From positions 1 through 64,000 of the forward strand of contig CAVXVV010000043.1 in NCBI GenBank assembly GCA_963765195.1: a DNA stretch of 64,000 nucleotides, given 5' to 3'. The DNA is from DASRDR01 sp963765195. GTDB taxonomy: Bacteria; Methylomirabilota; Methylomirabilia; Rokubacteriales; DASRDR01. The position numbers and the translations under genes are program-made. Under the pieces are notes generated by a model. That model was given only the letters and a program-made list of their open reading frames with translations, was not told the DNA's origin and did not search any database. This document shows positions 9,590 through 16,873 of this stretch, one piece after another; within the stretch, counting starts at the first letter, position 1; each line of letters begins with the position of its first letter.

Positions 9590-9877
9590 ATGGCGCTTGA
9601 CGACGAGCGCTGCTGCTTCTGCCGGCGGCCCGTGGGGGTCCGGGAGTGGACCGCCCGCCCGGGCTGGCTCGAGATCGAATGTCCCGTCTGCCGCCTCTAC
9701 CGGGTGGAGCGGCAGTTCTGGGTCACCGCGCACTTCAAGAAGGCTCGACAGCCGGTGCTCTACCGCCGCCTGGCGCGATGGCTCGAGGAGCCGCGAGAGG
9801 GAACCGATCCGCCGGAGATCCCGTTCGAGGGCTGGGAGACGCTGGCGGCGGAGCTCCCGCCGCCCCGCCAGGCCTGA
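9590..9877 (+). CDS. Small zinc-ribbon-like hypothetical protein, copy 2
   Basis: A 95-residue protein matching the one at 2695-2982, with CCFC and CPVC cysteine pairs that could bind zinc and a tail rich in Trp and Arg. It follows the exonuclease gene in the same direction. Its family and function are not recognised. Most base differences from copy 1 are silent (for example aaggcgagg against aaggctcga, both Lys-Ala-Arg), which supports a translated, constrained gene. Confidence 0.6.
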   Translation: MALDDERCCFCRRPVGVREWTARPGWLEIECPVCRLYRVERQFWVTAHFKKARQPVLYRRLARWLEEPREGTDPPEIPFEGWETLAAELPPPRQA

Positions 9878-10162
9878 GCGACTGCCCTGGGCGTCAAGCG
9901 GGCTGCCACGGCCGCCCGCGGCTGCGTTGGCGTGATAGGACACGATGAGGCCCGCCACGCCGGACAGCGCGTTCGATCGCGGCGTTCAGCCCGAGCATCG
10001 CCGGCAGTCCCGGGAGCGCCAGAGTCGCGGCCGCTTGGGCATCAGGGTTGGCTGAGCTTCCTTGACGCCCGCCGCGCGGGCGGCGCAGGATTGGGGTCGC
10101 GTGAAGCGGTCGAGCGGAACGCTCGCCGGCCCTCGCGCCATCGACGCCCAAAGGAGAGCCCA
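9878..10162. other. Non-coding gap with block not matching copy 1
   Basis: This is the 285-base counterpart of 2983-3298. Its ends align with copy 1, but about 9915-10035 does not. The last part carries the ribosome-binding site aaggagag (10151-10158) for the AhpD-like gene. No gene, clear promoter or terminator was identified. Confidence 0.6.
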
Positions 10163-10732
10163 GTGGCCTGGATCCCAGAGTTGAGCCCGGAGAACGACCC
10201 GGTGGTCCGGGAGATACATACCGCCTGGCACGAGAAGCGGGGCTACGTGCCCAACATCCTGCGGGTCTTCTCCCTCAAGCCGGCCCTCATGCGCGCCTTC
10301 GACGATTTCTCGCGGGTCGTGACGTTCGGGGGGACCAGCCTCGGGCGCCGTCGTGAGGAGCTCATCTCGTTCTACGTCTCGAGCCTGGTCGACTGTCGCT
10401 ACTGAACGACCGCCCACGGAGCGTTGCTCCGTGAAGCGGACGGCGGCGACGGCGAGCTCGTGCGGCAGCTGCGCGACGATCGGGAGGCCGTCCCCCTGGA
10501 CGCGGGCGACCGCGCGCTGCTCGACTTCGTGACGAAGCTGACGTTCAGTCAGCAGTCGATGGAGCCCCGGGACCTGGACGCGCTTCGGGCACAGGGCTTC
10601 GCGGACCTCCAGGTGCTCGAGATCGCCACGCTCGCCGGGTTCTTCAATTTCATCACGCGCGTCGCCGACGCCCTGGGCGTCGAGTCGAACCCGGAGCGCA
10701 AGGAGTGGGAGGCCTTCCTGTTCCGGGACTGA
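10163..10732 (+). CDS. Probable selenoprotein of the AhpD/CMD family (CxxU, TGA read as Sec81)
   Basis: Read through one in-frame TGA, this is a 189-residue protein of the carboxymuconolactone decarboxylase/AhpD-like (peroxidase-related) family. These proteins use a Cys-x-x-Cys pair and a nearby His for thiol redox chemistry, typically peroxide reduction. Here Cys78-Arg-Tyr-TGA81 is followed by Thr-Thr-Ala-His85-Gly, so the TGA sits exactly where the second redox Cys belongs. Both halves are in one frame: the N-terminal half ends SSLVDCRY and the C-terminal half begins TTAHGALLREA and runs to FLFRD. A GTG start at 10163 has aaggagag five bases upstream. A perfect hairpin follows the TGA. TGA is a normal stop in neighbouring genes, so a changed genetic code does not explain it. 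Selenocysteine is inferred; no sel genes lie in the window. Confidence 0.8.
10403..10433 (+). promoter_or_regulatory. Candidate bacterial SECIS element after in-frame TGA, copy 2
   Basis: After the TGA (10403-10405) comes a perfect 8-bp stem, cacggagc (10415-10422) with gctccgtg (10426-10433), closing a gtt loop (10423-10425). The bacterial SECIS consensus is a small apical loop with G in the first two positions, about 16-37 bases after the UGA. This hairpin fits: the loop starts with G, 17 bases after the TGA. SelB would bind it to deliver Sec-tRNA. The stem lies in coding sequence and is unchanged in copy 1. Confidence 0.7.
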
Positions 10733-10741
10733 GCCGCTCGG

Positions 10742-12049
10742 TCAGCCTCGCGTGATGCGCGCGCCGAGGGCGCGCAGGCGCTCGTCGATACGCTCGTAGC
10801 CGCGGTCGATCTGGGGCGTGTTGCGGATGACCGACGTCCCCCGCGCGCACAGGGCAGCGGCCAGGAGCGCCATGCCCGCGCGGATGTCCGGGGAGACCAT
10901 CGCGGCGCCGTGAAGACGGCTCGGCCCGGCGACCACCGCGCGGTGCGGGTCGCACAGGACCACCCGCGCGCCCATGTCGATCAGCCGGTCCACGAAGAAC
11001 AGCCGGCTCTCGAAGAGCTTCTCGTGAATGAGCACCGTTCCGGTGCACTGCGTGGCCAGGACGAGGGCGGTGGGCGTGAGGTCGGCCGGGAAGCCGGGCC
11101 ACGGCGCGTCGTCGACGGTCGGGATGGCGCCGCCGAAATCGTCGCACACGGTGAGGCGCTGCCGGGCGGGCACGACGAGCGTGGACCCCTCGATCGTCGT
11201 CTCGAGCCCGAGCCGCGCGAAGACCAGTCGGATCATCCGCAGGTGGTCCGGCACCACGTCGAGGACGCGCAGCTCGCCGCCGGTCATGGCGGCTAGCGCG
11301 ACGAGGGAGCCGATCTCGATGTGGTCGGGGCCGATGCGGTGCGTGGCGGGCCCGAGCTCCTCCACGCCCTCGATCTCGAGCGCGTTCGTTCCGATGCCCT
11401 GGATCCTGCCGCCCATCGCGTTCAGCGCGTGGCAGAGGCCCTGGACGTGCGGCTCGCAGGCGGCGTTGAGGAGCCGCGTCCTCCCGCGGGCGAGCACCGC
11501 GGCCATGACCGCGTTCTCGGTGGCGGTCACGCTTGCCTCGTCGAGGAAGACCTCGGCGCCCTTGAAGCGGCCCGGCAGGATCAGCCGGTAGTCGTCGTCG
11601 CGCAGCTCGATCTCGGCGCCGAGCTGACGGAGCGCGAGCACGTGGGTGTCGATCCGACGCCGGCCGATCTGATCCCCGCCGGGGCGGGGGAGCACGGCCT
11701 CGCCGCGGCGGGACAGGAGCGGGGCCGCCAGCAGGAACGAGGCGCGGATGCGCGAGGCGAGCGCGGGATCCGGCGCGCCGCTCGCGAGGCCCGACGCATC
11801 GATGCGCACCGCGCTGTCGCCGACGCGCGCGATGTCCGCGCCGAGGCGACGCACGGCTTCCAGCAGTGTCTCGACGTCCCCGATCCGGGGCAGGTTCTCG
11901 AGGACGACCGGGCCCGACACGAGGAGCGAGGCGGCGATGACGGGCAGCGCCTCGTTCTTGTTGCCGGCGGGCCGGATCTCCCCCTGGATGGGACGTCCGC
12001 CTTCGACCGTGAACTGATCGCCGGGAACCGGCTCGAGGAATATGGGCAT
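10742..12049 (-). CDS. murA: UDP-GlcNAc 1-carboxyvinyltransferase (MurA), Asp-type active site
   Basis: A 435-residue enolpyruvyl transferase, the usual length for MurA, which adds enolpyruvate from PEP to UDP-GlcNAc in the first committed step of peptidoglycan synthesis. The N-terminus has the AGNKNEALP substrate-binding stretch, and the C-terminus ends in the typical DRGYERIDERLRALGA helix. The residue matching catalytic Cys115 of E. coli MurA is Asp126 (codon 11672-11674, in GGDQIG). Asp at this site is known from mycobacterial and chlamydial MurA and gives insensitivity to fosfomycin. The gene converges on the AhpD-like gene with a 9-base gap and diverges from the membrane protein gene. 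It is intact, unlike copy 1. Confidence 0.88.
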   Translation of the reverse strand: MPIFLEPVPGDQFTVEGGRPIQGEIRPAGNKNEALPVIAASLLVSGPVVLENLPRIGDVETLLEAVRRLGADIARVGDSAVRIDASGLASGAPDPALASRIRASFLLAAPLLSRRGEAVLPRPGGDQIGRRRIDTHVLALRQLGAEIELRDDDYRLILPGRFKGAEVFLDEASVTATENAVMAAVLARGRTRLLNAACEPHVQGLCHALNAMGGRIQGIGTNALEIEGVEELGPATHRIGPDHIEIGSLVALAAMTGGELRVLDVVPDHLRMIRLVFARLGLETTIEGSTLVVPARQRLTVCDDFGGAIPTVDDAPWPGFPADLTPTALVLATQCTGTVLIHEKLFESRLFFVDRLIDMGARVVLCDPHRAVVAGPSRLHGAAMVSPDIRAGMALLAAALCARGTSVIRNTPQIDRGYERIDERLRALGARITRG

Positions 12050-12234
12050 GGGTCCATGCTACCTGCAGAACGCGTCCGGGACCGTCAACAACTTGCTGGC
12101 GGGCGGGCTGGGGACGGCCGGAGCATCCGTTCGGCTGGTACGCCGGGCGGGCTTCCTGATAGGGTCGAACGAGAGGTCCGGTCCGCGACCTGGGCGCGGG
12201 AGGGCCACCGACGACCCGGAGGGGAGAGACCTCC

Positions 12235-12288
12235 ATGAGACCACCGAGGGGCGCGCCGCTCGTCCGCCGAGGCGGTCGATCCCGATGA
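12235..12288 (+). CDS. Possible 17-residue arginine-rich leader peptide, copy 2
   Basis: A short frame identical in layout to 5368-5421, with strong purine run ggaggggag (12218-12226) before the ATG and an ATGA overlap with the membrane protein start at 12285. The ggagg at 12218-12222 can pair with cctcc at 12230-12234, which would occlude the ribosome-binding site. The membrane gene has no good site of its own, so coupling through this leader is plausible but unproven. Confidence 0.3.
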   Translation: MRPPRGAPLVRRGGRSR

Positions 12289-12629
12289 CGGGAACGAGAC
12301 GCTACCGGTTCACGCTGTTCTGGGCCTCGGTCCTGGTGGGGCTCGGCGTCGGCGTGATGGCGCTCGGCGTCGTGACGGCGGGCCTCATCGTGTTCCTGCC
12401 GAGAGGCATCCCCATTCCCTACGGACGCCCCCCGCTGCTGGTCGCGGCCGTCGCGCTGGTCGCCGGCTTTGTCGTGGGCGCGCCGCTGGTCATGATCGGC
12501 CAGCTGGTCCAGGTGTTCCTCGACCAGCGCCGGCTCCTGGCGAGCGTCCAGCGGAGCCTCCGCCGGTGGGAGGACGAGCGGGAGGCCGATCGGAACCACC
12601 CCATGCGGGGGCCGGTCCGCCCGTCGTAG
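12285..12629 (+). CDS. Small two-helix membrane protein, copy 2
   Basis: A 114-residue inner-membrane protein of unknown family, matching 5418-5762. Two hydrophobic helices (about 11-38 and 51-77) are followed by a basic, charged tail that probably stays in the cytoplasm. It is divergent from murA and 278 bases upstream of the sensor gene in the same direction. A short inverted repeat (ccctgg/ccaggg) lies just after its stop at about 12655-12670, without a T-tract, and might be a weak terminator. Confidence 0.6.
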   Translation: MTGTRRYRFTLFWASVLVGLGVGVMALGVVTAGLIVFLPRGIPIPYGRPPLLVAAVALVAGFVVGAPLVMIGQLVQVFLDQRRLLASVQRSLRRWEDEREADRNHPMRGPVRPS

Positions 12630-12907
12630 TGGAGGGGCTCCCTTCGGAGGCGGCCCTGGCGGTCCAGGGGTCCCTCTGGGGCTGTCCCACGTCCGGGTTC
12701 GCGGCCGGGGACTCCAGGGTGGCCCGTGCCGGGACCCGCCTGACGGCCTCTGCGCCCTAGACTCCGCCCCGGACCATCGTTCCAGGGGCCTCGGAATACC
12801 TTCCAGGCAACGCCGGATGCCCGGGGCTTCCGTGCTAGGCTGTCGCCCATGATTCCGCACGGTTCCGCGCCGTGGTCTCTTTTTTCGCGGGAGACGCGGG
12901 GCTGACG

Positions 12908-15398
12908 ATGGCGGGACCGAGCGCGTCCCCGGCAAAAGGCAAGGCGCGGGAGAGCGGCGGCACGCTCACCCGCGCGTTCGCTGTCGCGGCGGTGCTGACC
13001 GCGATTCCCTTCCTGCTCCTGATTGCCTACCTGGTCTGGGGACACATCAGCCGCGAGCACAGCCGGATCGAGCGCGAGGCGTTCGCCCAGGCGAGCCTCC
13101 TGAGCGCTCAGGTCGAGAAGCATCTCGGGGCACGCATCGAGGCCCTGGCCGGAGCGGCGACCCTGCTCGGAGCGAGCGGGGGAAGTCCCGCGGCGGCCGA
13201 GGCTCAAGGACGCCGGTTCAGGCAGGCGTTCCCGGACGTCGACCGGGTGGTTCTGTTCGACGAGCTCGGCGTCGCGCGTCGCCGCGGTGCCGTCCCTCGG
13301 CGAGGGCAAGCGCCTGGCCGTCGGGGATCAGGAGTGGTTCAAGCGGGCGGCCACGTCCACGGATCCGTTCGTGGGCACCCCGTCGCGGGCCGGTCCGGAA
13401 GTCGTCGTGGGGATCTACACGCCGGTCCGGACGAGCGAGGGGCAGCTGCGCGGGGTGCTGGCGCTGGACCTCCTCCTGAAGCGCATCCAGGATCTCCTCG
13501 TCGTGCGGAACCTCGCGTCCGGCAGCGCGGCCGCTCTCGTCACGGACCGCGGGATCGTCGTCGCACGGCAGCCAGCGCTCTTCCTCATGTCGAGCGTCGC
13601 CAGCCTCGCTGGCTACGGTGAGCTCCTCTCGGGGGGCGGCACCGGCGAGGCGGTGTTCGAGGACGGTGAGTCGCGAATCGCCGGGGCCGTCCGGATCCAT
13701 CCTCAGGGGTGGACGCTGGTGGTGGGTGTCCCGTCGGCCGAGGTCACGCGCGAGAGCCGGAACCAGACGCTTCTGGTAGGAGGCGGGGCGCTCCTGGTCA
13801 CAGCGCTCGCCATCTTTGCCGGGGTGCGGATGGCCGGCCGTCAGGCCGAGGGATTCGGGCGGCTCCGCCAGGCGATGGGCCGGCTGGAATCCGGTGACCT
13901 GCCTGCGACCCTTCCCGTCACGGTGGGTGGGGAGGCCGGCGCCCTGACCGAGAGCTTCAATCGAATGCTGAGCTGGCTCCGTGGAAAGCTGCGCGAATAC
14001 GAGGTTGTGACCCAGCTGGACGACGCCGCGACTCGGGTGGCGACCGGCGAGCGCTCGGGAGACCATGCCTTCGGAGGTCTGCTCCGACGGGTCGTCGGTG
14101 GCGTCGGGGCGGACGTGGGGGTCCTCGTGCTGCCGGACGAATCTGGCCTGGTGACCCGGGCGGCAGTGGGTTTCCACGGGATCCAGGTCGAGGGCGTGCG
14201 CCTTCGCCGGGGTCAGGGGATGGCGGGCGCGGTGATGTCTACCCGCGAGTCCATGGTCGTTCCGGACGTGGAGGCGGACTACCGCGTGGAGGAGCCGTAT
14301 CTGAAGGACGGCTCCGTGCGCTCCGTGGCGGCCTTTCCGCTGCTGGCTGGGGAGGAGATCCTGGGAACGGTCGCCGTCGGGTACCGGATGGCGCACGCGT
14401 TCTCCCCGGGCGAGGTCTCGCGGCTCGAGGCCATCGTGCGGCGGACGGCGCAGGCCGTCGAGCGCGCGCGCGCCCTGGAGTCGGTGCAGCGCAGCACCCA
14501 GGGCCTGGAGGCGCAGCTCGCTCAGCAGGTGGAGGCCCTCCAGAAGGCGGCCGTCGAGCAGGCGGAGGCCAACCGCCAGGCGCAGGAGGCGCGCAAGCAG
14601 ACGAAGGAGCTGGAGCAGCGCATGAAGCTCCAGGCTGCCCAGGCGCCGCAGATCAAGGAGGTCATCGTCGAGCGCGAGGTGGTCCGCCAGGACCCGGCGC
14701 TCGAGCAGGCCGCGCGCTTCCGCAGCGAGATGCAGAAGACGGTGAGCGAGGAGCTGCGCGCGCCCCTCACCGCGCTCCTCGATCTTCCGCGGCTCCTGGT
14801 CGACGGTCTCCAGAAGCCGCTCAACGACGCCGAGCGCGGCCAGCTCGAGATCCTTCAGGAGCGCGGCCAGGAGATCCTGGAGCTGATCGAAGGGCTCACG
14901 GCCATGAGCGGGCTCCAGGCCGGCGGGCTCAAGCTCACCAAGGCTTCGGTCGACTTGCCCACGATCGTGCAGCGAGTGGTGCGCACGCTCCAGCCGCGCG
15001 CGGCGGCCCGGGGCAACCGCATCGAGACCGACATCAAGCCCGGCATCGCGCCCGTGGTGACCGACGCGCGCCGCGTCGAGCAGGTCCTCGGGAACCTGAT
15101 CCTTTCGGCCGTGAAGTACACCGAGGTCGGGGAGATCCGCGTGACCTGCTACCAGCGCGACCGCGAAGTCATCCTCACGGTCGCCGACGACGGGATCGGC
15201 TTCACGCCGGAGGAGCAGGGCCGGATCTTCCGGCCGTTCTGTCCGGTGGGTCCGCGAGGCGGGCGCGCGCTCCCCGGCACGGGCCTCCTCCTCACGGTGG
15301 CCGAGCGGCTCGTCCTTGCCCTCGGCGGCAAGATCAAGATCGAGAGCGAGGTGGACCGGGGCACGTGGGTCACCGTCACGCTGCCGGTCCAGGGGTAG
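12908..15398 (+). pseudogene. Cache-HAMP-GAF sensor with degenerate histidine-kinase core (one frameshift)
   Basis: Reconstructed length is about 829 residues: membrane helix (about 22-42), periplasmic Cache-type domain, second membrane helix (TLLVGGGALLVTALAIFAGV), HAMP, GAF, a long coiled coil, then HisKA- and HATPase-like domains. The H-box reads VSEELRAPL: Glu (codon 14748-14750) replaces the phospho-accepting His. The N-box reads NLILSAVKYT: Ser (15105-15107) replaces the Mg-binding Asn. The G1 box (DDGIGF) is kept. It is therefore probably a pseudokinase that signals by conformation. An extra base near 13277, absent from copy 1, breaks the frame in the Cache domain. Since the remaining 700 codons are clean, this may be a consensus error. 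The HD-GYP regulator follows 55 bases later. Confidence 0.8.
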
Positions 15399-15453
15399 AG
15401 CCGGAGGCCATCGACCGCGTGTCCCGCCGAGCGATCCGATGGAGTAGTCTGGA

Positions 15454-16506
15454 ATGGCGGCAAGCCGGCGGCCGGTCGGGGCGCCGGCGGACCTTTCCGA
15501 GGAGGCGGATGACATCGTGACTTCGTCCACCCGCAGCCCGGCGACTCTCGGGCACGTGCTGATCGTCGACGACGACCTCCTGGTCCGGGAGACGATGCGG
15601 GACTACATCGAGCACCTCGGGTATGCGGTGCGCGACGTCGGCTCGGCGGAGGAGGCGCTCACCGAGATCGCCAAGGAGGCGCCGGACCTGGTGCTCCTCG
15701 ACGTGCGCATGCCGAGGATCACCGGGATCGATCTCTGCCGCCAGCTCAAGAGCGACCCGATGACGCACCTCATCCCCGTGGTGCTCCTCACGGCGGAGCG
15801 GGAGCTCGACTCGCGCGTGGCGGGTCTCGCGGCGGGCGCGGACGACTACTTCACCAAGCCGGTGCACCCGAGGGAGCTGGACGCGCGCCTTCGCGCGCTG
15901 ATCCGCCTGAAGCGCGTCCTCGAGGAGCTGGAGGAGGCCGAGAGCCTGATCACGAGTCTCGCGCTCACGATCGAGGCGCGGGACCCGTACACGTCCGGGC
16001 ACTGCGTGCGGCTGGCGGCCTGGGCGATGGGATTCGGCGAGCGGCTCGGGCTCGGCGAGGAGGAGCTGAAGGCCCTCCGCCTGGGCGGGTTCCTCCACGA
16101 TCTCGGCAAGATCGCGGTGCCCGACAACGTGCTCCTCAAGGCCGGTCCGCTCAGCGCCGACGAGCGGCGGCTCATGGAGGAGCATCCCGCGGCGGGCGAC
16201 CGGCTCGTCGTGCCGATGCGGACGCTCGGCCTCGTCCGTCCGATCATTCGGCACCACCACGAGCGCTGGGACGGGCGCGGCTATCCGGATCGACTGGGCG
16301 GGGAGGAGGTGCCGCTCCTCGCGCGCCTCATGGCGATCGTCGACGTCTACGACGCCCTCTGCACCCAGCGCCCGTACAAGTCGCCGTTCGACGAAGAAGT
16401 CGCGCTGAAGAGCCTCCGCGAGGGAGCCCGGACCGGCCAGTTCGACCCGGATCTGGTCCGCGTGTTCCTGGAGCTCCGGCAACCCTCGACGGACCGTCGT
16501 CGCTGA
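15454..16506 (+). CDS. HD-GYP domain response regulator (c-di-GMP phosphodiesterase type)
   Basis: A 350-residue protein with an N-terminal receiver (VDDDLLVRE, acceptor Asp in LLDVRMPRITG, Lys in FTKPVHP), a short helical linker (LKRVLEELEEAESL) and a C-terminal HD-GYP domain. The metal and signature motifs are present: HDLGKIAVPDN and HHHERWDGRGYPDRLGG. Proteins of this family degrade cyclic di-GMP to pGpG/GMP under phosphorylation control. The start at 15454 has ggag nine bases upstream; an internal GTG near 15517 is an alternative. It directly follows the degenerate sensor, which suggests a signalling pair, although that sensor seems unable to phosphorylate it. Confidence 0.88.
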   Translation: MAASRRPVGAPADLSEEADDIVTSSTRSPATLGHVLIVDDDLLVRETMRDYIEHLGYAVRDVGSAEEALTEIAKEAPDLVLLDVRMPRITGIDLCRQLKSDPMTHLIPVVLLTAERELDSRVAGLAAGADDYFTKPVHPRELDARLRALIRLKRVLEELEEAESLITSLALTIEARDPYTSGHCVRLAAWAMGFGERLGLGEEELKALRLGGFLHDLGKIAVPDNVLLKAGPLSADERRLMEEHPAAGDRLVVPMRTLGLVRPIIRHHHERWDGRGYPDRLGGEEVPLLARLMAIVDVYDALCTQRPYKSPFDEEVALKSLREGARTGQFDPDLVRVFLELRQPSTDRRR

Positions 16507-16522
16507 GTCTCCGTCCCCGCCC

Positions 16523-16873
16523 ATGGCCGACTGCGTCTTCTGCGGGATCGTTGCTGGCCGGAATCCGGCGGCCATCGAGTACGAGGACGACGAGATCCTC
16601 GCCTTCCCGGACATCTATCCCAAGGCGCCGATCCACCTCCTGATCATCCCGAAGCGCCACGTCGCGTCCGTCATGGCGCTCGAGCCAGCGGACGCCCCGC
16701 TGGTCGGCCGGCTGGTCCTGGTCGCCAAGCGGATCGGCGAGGCGCGCGGGCTCGGCGAGCGTGGTTACCGGCTCGCGATCCACTGCGGGCCCGAGGGCGG
16801 CCAGGTCGTCTACCACCTCCACCTCCACTTCCTCGCGGGACGGCGCGAGGAGCGGAAGGTCGAGCGGCGATGA
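16523..16873 (+). CDS. HIT family (histidine triad) hydrolase
   Basis: A 116-residue protein, the usual size for HinT-like enzymes. It has CVFCGIVAG near the N-terminus, the central IIPKRHVASV, and the triad motif HLHLHFLAG near residues 98-106. These enzymes hydrolyse the P-N bond of adenosine phosphoramidates or related AMP adducts in the cytoplasm. The gene sits 16 bases after the HD-GYP gene and overlaps the following peptidase gene by an ATGA, so it is probably co-transcribed with both. Confidence 0.9.
   Translation: MADCVFCGIVAGRNPAAIEYEDDEILAFPDIYPKAPIHLLIIPKRHVASVMALEPADAPLVGRLVLVAKRIGEARGLGERGYRLAIHCGPEGGQVVYHLHLHFLAGRREERKVERR

Larger units (their letters stand above)
6894..13765. 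repeat. Tandem duplication, copy 2
   Basis: Second unit of the direct repeat, aligning with 1-6890. The shared sequence stops after ccggaacca (13765); beyond it the sensor gene continues with unique sequence, whereas copy 1 jumps to the start of this unit. Differences are scattered base changes, single-base indels and one non-matching block at about 9915-10035. All genes wholly inside this copy are intact. The only indel seen is an extra base near 13277 in the sensor, which extends past the repeat. Confidence 0.93.

Noticed and set aside
10403..10405. The TGA as evidence of a changed genetic code (TGA = Trp).
   Set aside because: Many neighbouring genes end properly at TGA, and Trp is coded by TGG throughout.
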